Part shown: in pieces, positions 53,772-63,033 of the stretch
How positions within the stretch are numbered: the stretch's first letter is position 1
Layout of the letters: the number at the start of each line of letters is the position of its first letter
Assembly (NCBI RefSeq): GCF_017355855.1
Contig: NZ_JAFEWD010000001.1
Location: 496,001-560,000, forward strand
Direction of reading: 5' to 3'
Length of the DNA stretch: 64,000 nt
Source: Pedobacter sp. SYSU D00535
Lineage (GTDB): Bacteria; Bacteroidota; Bacteroidia; Sphingobacteriales; Sphingobacteriaceae
Program-made: the position numbers and the translations under genes
The notes under the pieces: model-generated
Told to the model about the DNA's origin: nothing
The model's database searches: none
What the model saw: only the letters and a program-made list of their open reading frames with translations

Positions 53772-55160
53772 ATGCAGAGTTACGAAGAATTCATTGACCT
53801 CAGTGTTGGCTTTCCACAGGAAGGCTTCGAAGTCATAGATGATGAACTATATTTCCATGATTTGAATCTTATGGAAATGATCGAAACGTATGGTACGCCC
53901 TTACGTTTCACTTATATTCCCTTAATCTCTAAGAAGATACAGCAGGCGAAGCTTTTATTCCAGCAGGCCATCGTAAATAACAACTACCGTGGAACTTATA
54001 TGTACTGCTATTGTACAAAAAGTTCCCATTTTAAGCATATCGTAGAGGAAGCTCTGAAAAACGATATTCACCTTGAAACTTCGTCGGCATTTGATATGCC
54101 GATGATTGATGCCCTGGAGAAAAAAGGAGTTATCAATAAGGATATTACGGTAATCTGTAATGGGTTTAAAACTTATCAGTACAAGCAGTACATCATCGAC
54201 ATGTTCCATGATGGCTTCAAGAATATCATCCCGGTGCTGGACAACAAGGAGGAGTTTAACATTTATGATGATGAGCTTGACATTCCTTGTAGTCTGGGTA
54301 TAAGAATTGCCTCGGAAGAGCAACCTGACTCCCAGTTTTATACATCGAGGCTGGGTATTCGGATGGAAGATGTGATAGAGTTTTACAACAACAAGATCGC
54401 GTCGAATCCGAATTTCAAAGTCAAGTTGCTGCACTTCTTTATCAATTCAGGAATCTCGGATACCCCCTATTACTGGAATGAGCTAGAAAAGTATGTAACG
54501 CTTTACTGCAAATTCAAAAAAATCAATCCGGATCTTACCACCCTCGACATAGGCGGAGGTATGCCATTCAAAGACTCGCTGGTATTCGATTTTGACTACG
54601 AGTACATGGTAAACGAGATTGTGAAGCGGATTAAGGAGATTTGCGCAGAGCACGACGTAATAGAGCCAGATATTGTAACAGAGTTTGGAAAATATACGGT
54701 AGCGGAAGCTTCTGGTATACTGTACAAAGTATTGGGAAGAAAACAGCAAAACGACCGCGAAAAGTGGCTGATGCTGGACGGCTCGTTCATTACAAACCTT
54801 CCTGATGTTTGGGCCTTAAATCAGAAATACATCCTTCTTCCTATAAACAACTGGGACTCTGAATACGAGCGTGTAAACCTTGGCGGAATTACCTGCGATG
54901 GACAGGACTATTATAACCAGGAAGCTCACATGAACAGTGTTTTCATGCCTAAGACTCGTAAAGTACAGTACCTCGGGTTCTTCCATACAGGAGCTTACCA
55001 GGAGGTATTAAGCGGCTACGGCGGCATCCACCACTGCTTGCTTCCCTCGCCAAAACATGTCATTATTCGCCGTAATCGGGATGAGACGTTTAATTTTGAC
55101 GTCTTTGGCGAGGAACAGAATAGCAAGCAAGTGCTTAAAATTTTGGGATACACCACCTGA
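53772..55160 (+). CDS. speA: Arginine decarboxylase (biosynthetic, PLP fold III)
   Basis: The 462-residue PLP enzyme of the alanine-racemase fold makes agmatine for polyamines. The PLP lysine is in MYCYCTKSSHFKHIV near residue 80; the glycine loop is TLDIGGGMPFKDSL near residue 265, and the conserved Cys-region follows near GITCDGQDYY (residue 375). The length is shorter than in E. coli SpeA, as expected for the Bacteroidota form. It lies 148 bases after ctlX, so may share a transcript with the deiminase pair. A strong terminator follows. Confidence 0.9.
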   Translation: MQSYEEFIDLSVGFPQEGFEVIDDELYFHDLNLMEMIETYGTPLRFTYIPLISKKIQQAKLLFQQAIVNNNYRGTYMYCYCTKSSHFKHIVEEALKNDIHLETSSAFDMPMIDALEKKGVINKDITVICNGFKTYQYKQYIIDMFHDGFKNIIPVLDNKEEFNIYDDELDIPCSLGIRIASEEQPDSQFYTSRLGIRMEDVIEFYNNKIASNPNFKVKLLHFFINSGISDTPYYWNELEKYVTLYCKFKKINPDLTTLDIGGGMPFKDSLVFDFDYEYMVNEIVKRIKEICAEHDVIEPDIVTEFGKYTVAEASGILYKVLGRKQQNDREKWLMLDGSFITNLPDVWALNQKYILLPINNWDSEYERVNLGGITCDGQDYYNQEAHMNSVFMPKTRKVQYLGFFHTGAYQEVLSGYGGIHHCLLPSPKHVIIRRNRDETFNFDVFGEEQNSKQVLKILGYTT

Positions 55161-55181
55161 TGCAGCATTTGGTGTCAATAA

Positions 55182-55213
55182 TAGAAAAGCCGGGCATTCA
55201 CCCGGCTTTTCTA
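55182..55213. terminator. Bidirectional terminator between speA and the RluA gene
   Basis: TAGAAAAGCCGGG and CCCGGCTTTTCTA are perfect 13-base arms around a six-base loop. Both neighbours converge here. Confidence 0.85.
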
Positions 55214-55247
55214 CTATACTGAATTTCAACTGCATCTAGTGTCTTTC

Positions 55248-55967
55248 CTAGCTATCGTGCTTCTCGAGCAACTTTAGGAGAGTTGCAAAGTCTTTTGGGT
55301 AAGGAGCCGAGATGGTTACTTCCGTCTCCTCGTCAACTTTAAATGTCACCTCCTTTGCATGAAGTGCAAAACGTTTCATAATAGGCAACTCTTCCTGATC
55401 CTTTCCTAAATGGTAGCCCCTTTTAATCTGCGATAGAAATACCGGTTTTCCACCATACATCTCGTCGCCCGCAATAGAGGCTTTTTGAGTAGCCAAATGA
55501 ATCCGGATCTGGTGCATACGGCCCGTTACTGGCTGACACTCTACCAGGGTATAGTGCTTAAAATAGTTGATAGAATTGAAAATAGTTTCAGCAGACTTTC
55601 CCTCCTGCCGGCTGATAGACACGTTCTTATTTCCCAGGTTTAAAATGGGAAGATCAACAGTTAGGTTGTTGAATACGTGTGTTCCGTTCACTACCGCATG
55701 GTATACCTTCTTAACCTTCCGCCGTTCAAACTGCATTGAAACAGAACGGTATGCCTCCGGATTCTTAGCAATAATTAAACAACCAGAGGTTTCTTTATCT
55801 AAACGGTGACAGACCTGGGAGTCCTCGTGGTATTGTTTTGCAAGGCGAAGCATATTAATATCACCGCCTTCCCGCTCCTGTAGAGAGCTGATAAAAGGAG
55901 GTTTATTAACTACAATGATGTCATCATTTTCAAAAAGAATGAGATCTTCTAAGCGGGGAATTTTCAC
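55248..55967 (-). CDS. RluA-family pseudouridine synthase
   Basis: The 239-residue enzyme isomerises uridine in rRNA or tRNA. The catalytic Asp is in HRLDKETSGCLIIAK near residue 57, with NKPPFISSLQ and GRMHQIRIHLA further on. It has no S4 domain before the catalytic core. The target base is not readable. It has a terminator downstream shared with speA and the OmpR regulator gene upstream. Confidence 0.93.
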   Translation of the reverse strand: MKIPRLEDLILFENDDIIVVNKPPFISSLQEREGGDINMLRLAKQYHEDSQVCHRLDKETSGCLIIAKNPEAYRSVSMQFERRKVKKVYHAVVNGTHVFNNLTVDLPILNLGNKNVSISRQEGKSAETIFNSINYFKHYTLVECQPVTGRMHQIRIHLATQKASIAGDEMYGGKPVFLSQIKRGYHLGKDQEELPIMKRFALHAKEVTFKVDEETEVTISAPYPKDFATLLKLLEKHDS

Positions 55968-56017
55968 GAAGGCAAAAGTACGGAAAGCAGAAGGGTTTTT
56001 AAAGTATATGGCCCTGT

Positions 56018-56704
56018 TTAAGCTTCGAATTTATACCCTACCCCTTTAACTGTGCTTACATAACTGTCGCCCAGCTTCTCACGGAGTTTGCGAATATGGA
56101 CATCGATTGTCCTGTTAGTAACTACAACTGAATCTTCCCAGATATTTTTCAGAATAACTTCTCGGGTAAATACTTTCCCAGGTTTGGAAGCCAATAAGTA
56201 AAGAAGTTCAAACTCCTTTTTAGCAAGGACAATTTTATCACTTCCGCGATACACCAGATAGGTCTCGCGGTCGATAACCAAGTCCAAAATCTCCAGCTTA
56301 TTCTCAACCACTTCGTCAGCCTGATTATTTCTTCTCAAAATCGCGTTGATTCTGCTAACAAGTGCCCTTGGCTTAATCGGCTTGGCGATGTAGTCATCTG
56401 CCCCGACATTAAAACCAGCTATTTCGGAGTATTCTTCGCTTCTGGCTGTTAAGAACACCATGAACGTATTTTTGAAATCGCCCATAGTACGGAGCAAGCG
56501 ACAAGCCTCGATCCCATCCATTTTAGGCATCATGATATCCAGGATAATCAGATCTGGTTTCACTTTCTTAGCTTCAGAAACTCCTTCCTGGCCGTTTCCC
56601 GCCGTAAAAACCTGGTATCCTTCTTTTTTAAGATTATACTCGATCAGCTCCCTGATATCTGGTTCATCGTCTACGATAAGAACTTTTTGTTTTACTGAAC
56701 TCAT
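56018..56704 (-). CDS. OmpR/PhoB-type response regulator (RprY-like)
   Basis: The 228-residue protein has a receiver domain (acidic pair LIVDDEPDIREL, acceptor Asp in LIILDIMMPKMDG, Lys in DDYIAKPIKPRAL) and a C-terminal winged helix (EFELLYLLASKPGKVF to TVKGVGYKFE). No histidine kinase is adjacent, so the partner is elsewhere. It lies 50 bases from the RluA gene and may be co-transcribed with it. Confidence 0.92.
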   Translation of the reverse strand: MSSVKQKVLIVDDEPDIRELIEYNLKKEGYQVFTAGNGQEGVSEAKKVKPDLIILDIMMPKMDGIEACRLLRTMGDFKNTFMVFLTARSEEYSEIAGFNVGADDYIAKPIKPRALVSRINAILRRNNQADEVVENKLEILDLVIDRETYLVYRGSDKIVLAKKEFELLYLLASKPGKVFTREVILKNIWEDSVVVTNRTIDVHIRKLREKLGDSYVSTVKGVGYKFEA

Positions 56705-56807
56705 GGTTTTCTTTTACACCACTAAAGTATAGCGAAAAATGCACCAAGAGGTTAACGTCATATTAAATAATTGTTAACTCTTACTTTTCTTTAACACTAT
56801 GCTCAGC

Positions 56808-57905
56808 TTATCTCAATGTTTTCTTCAAGAATTCTTCAAGTTCCTCACCTCTCAAATTCTTAGCGAGAATTTTACCGTTCGGATCAAGCAGGAAAGATGA
56901 AGGTAGAGCTTCTACCTGAAACTGCTTGGCTACCTGACTGTTCCACTGATTCAACTCAGAAACATGGAACCAATTTAACTTATCATCCTGAATCGCTTTT
57001 GTCCACTTTTCTCTTGAATCATCCAGAGACACACTGAGGATTGTAAAGTTCCGATTTTTGAAAGTATTAAACTGCTTCACCAAATTTGGATTCTCCTGGC
57101 GGCAGGGAGCGCACCACGAAGCCCAAAAATCTAACAGAACATATTTACCCTTAAAATCGGATAACTTTAAGTTTTTTCCATCCACGGATGCAGACTCAAA
57201 GTCAGGTGCTGTTTGACCAACTGAAACTGCCTTCACTTTCTCCATTCGCTGTACAAAGTCGTTTACCGCTCTGTTGTTAGGAAATTTTCCTTTGATATCA
57301 GCAGCATAAGACAGCAACTGGGCTTCATATCTTGTTGGGTCCAGCGAGCCAATTGCATAAAAACCAGCAAGGTTATCCTTATTCTGGGCTGCAAATGTGA
57401 GTGATTCGTTAGCAAAAGCCTCGATGTTCTTTTCAAAACGAGGAATAAGAACGGCCTCTAACTGGGCCTTTTGTGATGGGTCCTGACTCAGCTTTTGCTC
57501 GTATTCCTTCTGAATATCAAGGTATACCTTGCCATACTTAGTACTGATCTTGTTATATTCCTCGAGCTTTTCTGCTACATCCGAGCCATCAATAGAATAC
57601 TCTCCAAGTGTATTTTGATAGTCGGCATTGAATGTCAGCTCATCCCCGTTCTGCGCTACAAAAAGGTAGTTTTTATCCTTTGCGGCTATGTAATAAAAGT
57701 CGGGATCGGGAGACGCCACGTTAAACTTGAACTCATTATCCTCATTTAACAACGCAGAATCAACTAATTTATCCTGCCGATACAGCATAACTTGTTTAAC
57801 ATCCTGAGCATTCGCCAATTTCCCTTCTACAGTAAACTGGTCGTTATTTTTACACGATACAAGAGCTGTTAGCGACAGCAGCGCAATGCCTACAATTCTT
57901 CTCAC
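56808..57905 (-). CDS. Thioredoxin-like lipoprotein (TlpA/ResA type with DUF4369)
   Basis: The 365-residue protein is a lipoprotein (MRRIVGIALLSLTALVSC). An N-terminal DUF4369-like domain (about 20-120) and a helical segment precede a TlpA-like domain from residue about 230 with the active site WASWCAPCRQEN. It would reduce periplasmic disulfides, for example in cytochrome c maturation. It overlaps the 3' end of gatB by four bases. Confidence 0.9.
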   Translation of the reverse strand: MRRIVGIALLSLTALVSCKNNDQFTVEGKLANAQDVKQVMLYRQDKLVDSALLNEDNEFKFNVASPDPDFYYIAAKDKNYLFVAQNGDELTFNADYQNTLGEYSIDGSDVAEKLEEYNKISTKYGKVYLDIQKEYEQKLSQDPSQKAQLEAVLIPRFEKNIEAFANESLTFAAQNKDNLAGFYAIGSLDPTRYEAQLLSYAADIKGKFPNNRAVNDFVQRMEKVKAVSVGQTAPDFESASVDGKNLKLSDFKGKYVLLDFWASWCAPCRQENPNLVKQFNTFKNRNFTILSVSLDDSREKWTKAIQDDKLNWFHVSELNQWNSQVAKQFQVEALPSSFLLDPNGKILAKNLRGEELEEFLKKTLR

Positions 57906-59407
57906 TTTAGTGACTCTAACTTTTGAACTAATAATTTATTTGCGGTTTTTGGATCAATCTTTCCACCGGAAAGCTTCATCAACTCACCCATGAATAAACC
58001 TAGAACGCCTTTTTTACCTTTATTGTATTCTGTAACCTTTTCGGGATATTTCCCTACTGCGGCAGTGATGAAGGATGCCAGCTGATCTTCATCTGTATCG
58101 ATAATTAGGTTCAATTCGTGAACAATCTGGGAAACCGTCTTCCCTGCTTCATTAACTATTGCCGGGAATAACTGTTGGGTAGCTGCCGAATTGTTAATTT
58201 TCCCTTGATCAACCAAATTAATTATTTCAGCAATTGATCCAGCGTTCAATTCCTTGATTTCGCGATTGTTCTCATTTAAATACGATTGAATAGGTCCATT
58301 GACCCAGTTAGCAGCTGCTTTGTAATTAGCAGTTCCTTCAATTACCTGCTCAAAAAACTCCGCCACAGCCCTGTCGTTTGTTAGCAAAACAGCGTCATAG
58401 TTGGATAGGCCCAGCTGCTCTGTGTACCGCTGTATCCGTTGCTCGGGCAAAGCGGGTAACAGCTGCTTCAGCTCGTCAACCCACTCCTGAGAAAGATGCA
58501 TTGGTGGAAGATCAGGTTCTGGGAAATAACGATAATCGTAAGCCATTTCCTTTGACCTCAACACACTTGTCTCGCCCGTTGCTGCATCGAAGTTCAAGGT
58601 GTTTTGTTCGATTTTTACGCCTTGTTCAATCAGTGCTACCTGACGTCTGAATTCATAATTCACCGCCCGCTGAAGGTTCCGAATCGAGTTTAGATTTTTC
58701 ACTTCACACCTCGCCCCATATTCAGATGCCCCCTTTGGGCGAACAGAAATATTAGCGTCACAGCGCAAGCTGCCTTCCTCCATATTCCCGTCGCAAACAT
58801 CTAAATACCTAACTATTTTCCGAATCTCGGTTAGGTAAGCTGCCGCCTCTTCTGCTGAGCGGATGTCCGGCTCAGACACAATTTCCAGTAGCGGAACACC
58901 TGCCCTGTTAAGATCGATAAGTGAATACCGGTCGTCTTTATCATGAATACTTTTACCCGCATCTTCTTCCATGTGAATCCGATTCAAGCGGATTTTTTTA
59001 ACCTCCTTGTCTTTCAAAGAGATCTGAATAAAGCCCTTCTGACAAATCGGAAGTTCATCCTGCGTAATTTGATACCCCTTTGGAAGATCCGCATAGAAAT
59101 AATTCTTTCGATCAAAGCGGTTGATGAGGTTAATGGTACAATGAGTAGCCAAACCTAATTTAACAGCGGAAGTCACTACTTCTCGGTTTATTTTTGGCAA
59201 GGTACCAGGTAAGCCTAAAGATACAGGGCTAGTATGATGATTAGGTTCAGCCCCGAAAAAAGCAGGGTCTGAAGAGAATATTTTTGTATTCGTTGAAAGC
59301 TGAGCATGTACTTCAAGGCCAATCACCAGTTCATATTTATCAAGAACCTCTTCGGCCGCTAATTTCTGTTCGGTTTCCATTAAAGTCATTCCGTCAAATA
59401 TATCCAT
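57902..59407 (-). CDS. gatB: Asp-tRNA(Asn)/Glu-tRNA(Gln) amidotransferase subunit B
   Basis: The 501-residue GatB carries the kinase-like domain: VIGLEVHAQLSTNTKIFSSD near residue 29, GLPGTLPKINREVV, RIHMEEDAGKSIHD and DLNRAGVPLLEIVSEPD. A C-terminal tail helical domain binds tRNA and ends KTANKLLVQKLESLK. It phosphorylates and hands ammonia to misacylated tRNA together with GatA and GatC, which are not in the window. Three ATGs at 59407, 59389 and 59380 could be the start. It overlaps the TlpA gene by four bases. Confidence 0.95.
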   Translation of the reverse strand: MDIFDGMTLMETEQKLAAEEVLDKYELVIGLEVHAQLSTNTKIFSSDPAFFGAEPNHHTSPVSLGLPGTLPKINREVVTSAVKLGLATHCTINLINRFDRKNYFYADLPKGYQITQDELPICQKGFIQISLKDKEVKKIRLNRIHMEEDAGKSIHDKDDRYSLIDLNRAGVPLLEIVSEPDIRSAEEAAAYLTEIRKIVRYLDVCDGNMEEGSLRCDANISVRPKGASEYGARCEVKNLNSIRNLQRAVNYEFRRQVALIEQGVKIEQNTLNFDAATGETSVLRSKEMAYDYRYFPEPDLPPMHLSQEWVDELKQLLPALPEQRIQRYTEQLGLSNYDAVLLTNDRAVAEFFEQVIEGTANYKAAANWVNGPIQSYLNENNREIKELNAGSIAEIINLVDQGKINNSAATQQLFPAIVNEAGKTVSQIVHELNLIIDTDEDQLASFITAAVGKYPEKVTEYNKGKKGVLGLFMGELMKLSGGKIDPKTANKLLVQKLESLK

Positions 59408-59476
59408 TTCTGGTCAAATACCTAGATTTTCTTGGCATAGGCTTTGAATATTGCTTGAGACATCAATATCTATTTT

Positions 59477-59944
59477 ATGAAAAAACTTTTTTACTCTGCC
59501 TTGCTGTGCTTTTCTCTTTTCACTTTAAACTCTGAAGCACAAGTTAAATCGCCTAAAACAAACATTGCCGAGCAACCTCTTTGGGGACCAACGGGTTATA
59601 GGCATGTAGACTACTACTTTTTGCCAGACTTGCAGGCGTACTACAGTGTAGCGGATAAAAAATTTGTCTACCTGAAAAACGGAAAATGGGAGTTCTCACC
59701 GCAACTGCCGGAGTCACAACAAAATTACGACTTATACAGCGGGTATAAAGTAGTGATCAATCGTCCTAATCCCTATACAAATCTGAGGGCACATGTGAAG
59801 AGGTATGCCAACTTTTTAGGACAGAAGAACAAGCAGACTGCTATCAAAGATAGCGACAACGAGAAATATTTTGTCGTTGAAGGACATCCAAAAAGTAAGG
59901 AACTAGAAGGTTCAGCTATCGGTTTTTCACCAAAAGTTAAATAA
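59477..59944 (+). CDS. Secreted protein of a Bacteroidota-type family, unknown function
   Basis: A 155-residue protein with a signal peptide (MKKLFYSALLCFSLFTLNSEA) and a Tyr/Asp-rich body: WGPTGYRHVDYYFLPDLQAYY, then KFVYLKNGKWEFSPQLP and YDLYSGYKVVINRPNPY. This pattern recurs in Bacteroidota hypothetical proteins. The last eight bases overlap the convergent kdsA gene. The function is unknown. Confidence 0.75.
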   Translation: MKKLFYSALLCFSLFTLNSEAQVKSPKTNIAEQPLWGPTGYRHVDYYFLPDLQAYYSVADKKFVYLKNGKWEFSPQLPESQQNYDLYSGYKVVINRPNPYTNLRAHVKRYANFLGQKNKQTAIKDSDNEKYFVVEGHPKSKELEGSAIGFSPKVK

Positions 59945-60749
59945 CGGCCTGTCTTAGTCTCACTAATTTAACGAGCAATTGTTCTAGTAAAGTCAGATGA
60001 AGCATATTAGCTCCGTCTGACTTTGCATTTTCCGGAGCCGGATGCGTTTCAATAAATAACCCATCTACCCCTACGGCAATAGCGGCCTTTGCAATTGTCT
60101 CTATTAGCTCTGGTTTACCGCCAGTTACTCCGCTAGCCTGATTAGGTTGCTGAAGGGAATGAGTACAGTCCATCACCACCGGAACGTTAAACGATTTCAT
60201 TTCGGGAATTCCCCGATAGTCCACTATCAAATCCTGGTAACCAAATGTATTACCCCGATCGGTCAAGATAACTTTATCATTACCTGATTCCTTTACCTTA
60301 TCTACTGCAAACCGCATTGAACTAGCTGACAGGAATTGTCCTTTTTTGATATTTACCGTTTTTCCCGTGGCAGCGGCAGCTATAAGTAAATCCGTTTGTC
60401 TGCATAAAAAGGCTGGTATTTGCAGCACATCTACATACTCAGCGGCCATGGCAGCTTCGTGGGTTTCGTGAATGTCTGTCACCGTTGGAACCCCAAACTC
60501 CTTACTGATTCGTGCAAGAATTTTCAAGGCCTTTTCATCGCCAATCCCTGTAAAGGAATCGACTCTGGAGCGATTTGCCTTCCGATAAGATCCTTTGAAT
60601 ATGAAAGGAATTCTTAACTTATCTGTTATGCCGACAATTTGTTCAGCGATCTGTAAAGCTATCTCTTCACCTTCAATGGCACACGGACCGGCCATTAAAA
60701 AAAAGTTATTTGAATCGAGATGTTTTAGTTGGGAAATCTGATGAATCAT
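59937..60749 (-). CDS. kdsA: 3-deoxy-8-phosphooctulonate (KDO-8-P) synthase
   Basis: The 270-residue aldolase condenses arabinose-5-phosphate with phosphoenolpyruvate to KDO-8-phosphate for lipopolysaccharide. Motifs are FLMAGPCAIEGEEIALQIAE, FKGSYRKANRSRVDSFTG, VLQIPAFLCRQTDLL, GNTFGYQDLIVDYRGI and the closing FIETHPAPENAKSDG. It overlaps the recQ stop codon by one base (TAATG), so both are translated from one mRNA. The matching isomerase kdsD diverges beyond recQ. Confidence 0.95.
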   Translation of the reverse strand: MIHQISQLKHLDSNNFFLMAGPCAIEGEEIALQIAEQIVGITDKLRIPFIFKGSYRKANRSRVDSFTGIGDEKALKILARISKEFGVPTVTDIHETHEAAMAAEYVDVLQIPAFLCRQTDLLIAAAATGKTVNIKKGQFLSASSMRFAVDKVKESGNDKVILTDRGNTFGYQDLIVDYRGIPEMKSFNVPVVMDCTHSLQQPNQASGVTGGKPELIETIAKAAIAVGVDGLFIETHPAPENAKSDGANMLHLTLLEQLLVKLVRLRQAVI

Positions 60750-62938
60750 TAGTTTCCTAATTCTGATAAAAATTTAATCCGCATTAACTGCAGCTCCTCG
60801 CGAGTGTACTCGTCAGTCCCCAACTCTTTGAGCGCTTCATCAATCGAATCCACCTCTGCTGAACGGAAATAGTCGAACACCTCATCCTGTCTATCCTCAT
60901 CAATTAATTCATCGATATAATAGTTCAGGTTAAGCTTAGTGCCCGAATTGACGATGGATTCCACTTCCCGTAGAATATCCTCGTAAGTAATGCCCTTTGC
61001 AGAGGCAATATCTTCAAGAGCCAGATGCCGGTCAATATTTTGAATGATAGATACTTTTAATGCGGACTTATTGGCAGCACTTTTAATCACCAAATCAACT
61101 GGTCGGTCGATATCATTTTCCTCCACATATTTCTTAATCACTTCTAGAAAGGGTGCACCGAACTTCAACGCTTTACCGGACCCCACTCCCTGGATTTGCT
61201 TCAGCTCGTCCACTGTAATGGGGTAATGCGTACACATTTCTTCTAAAGAAGGATCTTGGAATATAACAAAAGGCGGCAGATTCTTTTGCTTCGCGATTTT
61301 CTTTCGCAGATCCCGCAGCATTTGCAGCAGCTGTGAATCTAAAGCAGCTCCACCTTGCTGTGGCCCGTCCTCAGAATCATCTTCAACGGTATCCATTTCT
61401 CTATTAAGAATAAAACGAACATTGATAGGGCTTTCGATGTAAGACTTCCCTGATTTGGTAAGACGCAGCAAGCCATAGTTGTCAATATCTTTCGAGATAT
61501 AGTTACTTAAAAGTGCTTGACGTAATACTGACTTCCAAAGTAATACTCCATCCTCCTTACCGCTACCAAATACTGGGTGTTTATTGTGATTATATGCCAC
61601 AATCTGGGGCGTTTCTTCGCCCATCATAAAGCTGATGATATGATGATCATCGAACTTCTCACCTAACTCCTGAATTATTTTCAGCGTCAGCTGAAGTTTT
61701 TCAGTAGCATCAAAAGTAGTTTTCTGAGCACGGCAGTTATCACACATCTCAGAACATCCGGCCTCGTTAAAATTTTCCCCGAAGTAATGCAAGATCTGTT
61801 TCCTCCTGCACACAGAAGACTCAACATAGTCGATCACCTCTTTTAAAATCTGTGTACCAATCTCCCTTTCTGACACTGGCTTATCCTTCATGAATTTTGC
61901 CAGCTTTTCAATATCTTTTTCAGAATAAAAAGCCACACAAACACCTTCCCCGCCGTCACGTCCAGCCCTACCTGTCTCCTGGTAATAGCCTTCCATACTC
62001 TTTGGGATGTCGTGGTGAATTACATAGCGAACGTCAGGTTTATCAATTCCCATTCCGAAAGCAATGGTCGCCACGATAACATCTACTTCCTCCATCAAAA
62101 ACTTATCCTGGGTTTCTGCCCGGACTTTTGCCTCTAACCCTGCATGGTACGGAAGTGCCTTAATACCGTTAAGGTTGAGTGCTTCTGCAACTTCCTCTAC
62201 CTTCTTTCTACTGAGGCAGTATACAATCCCCGATTTCCCCTGATAGCCCTTAATAAAGCGAACAATTTCTTTCAGGACGTTCCTTTTTGCCCTGACCTCA
62301 TAGTACAAATTTGCTCTGTTGAAAGATGACTTGAACAGGGTGGCGTTATTCATCTGCAGGTTCTTGATGATATCCTGCTGAACTTTAGGGGTTGCTGTAG
62401 CTGTCAGTGCTATGATTGGAATGTTTTCACCCAGATTGCTGATTACCTGTCGGATTTTTCTGTACTCCGGGCGAAAATCGTGCCCCCACTCGGAAATACA
62501 GTGAGCCTCATCAACTGCAACAAAAGAAACTGTAATTAACCGCAGAAAATCAATATTCTCGGCTTTTGCCAAAGACTCCGGGGCTACGTACAAGAGCTTT
62601 GTTTCTCCGCTTAGCACGTCCTGTTTAACCTTTGTTATTTCAGTCTTATTTAAAGAAGAATTTAAAAAGTGAGCAATACTATCCGTGCCTCCAAAAGCTC
62701 TTAGCTGATCTACCTGGTTCTTCATAAGTGCAATAAGCGGCGAAATAACCACCGCCGTGCCCTCACTCATCAAAGCTGGCAACTGGTAGCAAATCGACTT
62801 TCCACCGCCAGTTGGCATAATCACGAATGTATCTTTCTTTTGTAATATATTGGTTATGATAGCTTCTTGTTCACCTTTGAAATTATCGAAGCCAAAAAAG
62901 TTCTGTAAATTATCGAATAATGATTTCTTTATCTCCAT
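60749..62938 (-). CDS. recQ: ATP-dependent DNA helicase RecQ
   Basis: The 729-residue helicase (start chosen at MEIKKSLFDNLQNF; an earlier ATG would add 15 residues) unwinds DNA 3' to 5' in recombination and repair. Walker A is TGGGKSICYQLPA, the box II is VDEAHCISEWGHDFR, and the zinc-binding Cys set (SSVCRRKQIL, GCSEMCDNCRAQ) plus an HRDC domain near residue 560 (LRDLRKKIAKQ) follow. The C-terminal extra domain runs to about residue 729. It precedes kdsA with a one-base overlap. Confidence 0.94.
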   Translation of the reverse strand: MEIKKSLFDNLQNFFGFDNFKGEQEAIITNILQKKDTFVIMPTGGGKSICYQLPALMSEGTAVVISPLIALMKNQVDQLRAFGGTDSIAHFLNSSLNKTEITKVKQDVLSGETKLLYVAPESLAKAENIDFLRLITVSFVAVDEAHCISEWGHDFRPEYRKIRQVISNLGENIPIIALTATATPKVQQDIIKNLQMNNATLFKSSFNRANLYYEVRAKRNVLKEIVRFIKGYQGKSGIVYCLSRKKVEEVAEALNLNGIKALPYHAGLEAKVRAETQDKFLMEEVDVIVATIAFGMGIDKPDVRYVIHHDIPKSMEGYYQETGRAGRDGGEGVCVAFYSEKDIEKLAKFMKDKPVSEREIGTQILKEVIDYVESSVCRRKQILHYFGENFNEAGCSEMCDNCRAQKTTFDATEKLQLTLKIIQELGEKFDDHHIISFMMGEETPQIVAYNHNKHPVFGSGKEDGVLLWKSVLRQALLSNYISKDIDNYGLLRLTKSGKSYIESPINVRFILNREMDTVEDDSEDGPQQGGAALDSQLLQMLRDLRKKIAKQKNLPPFVIFQDPSLEEMCTHYPITVDELKQIQGVGSGKALKFGAPFLEVIKKYVEENDIDRPVDLVIKSAANKSALKVSIIQNIDRHLALEDIASAKGITYEDILREVESIVNSGTKLNLNYYIDELIDEDRQDEVFDYFRSAEVDSIDEALKELGTDEYTREELQLMRIKFLSELGN

Positions 62939-62953
62939 CGTCCTCACCGGGAA

Positions 62954-62985
62954 AAAATTTAGAAAGGCTAAATTTGATGTCAAAA
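62954..62985 (-). promoter_or_regulatory. Putative recQ-kdsA promoter
   Basis: On the minus strand TTTTG and TAAATTTT are separated by exactly 19 bases, as in the Bacteroidota -33/-7 layout, but the last base of the -7 is T and not G. The -7 lies 15 bases before the recQ ATG, so the leader would be short. Confidence 0.4.
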
Positions 62986-62990
62986 TAACA

Positions 62991-62998
62991 TATTTTTG
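62991..62998 (+). promoter_or_regulatory. Putative -7 element of kdsD
   Basis: TATTTTTG is a full consensus match, 35 bases upstream of the kdsD ATG, followed by CCG. A TTTG lies 14 bases upstream, closer than usual. Confidence 0.45.
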
Positions 62999-63033
62999 CC
63001 GAAAATCTGTACCACTATTTAAAAAAATCCCGC

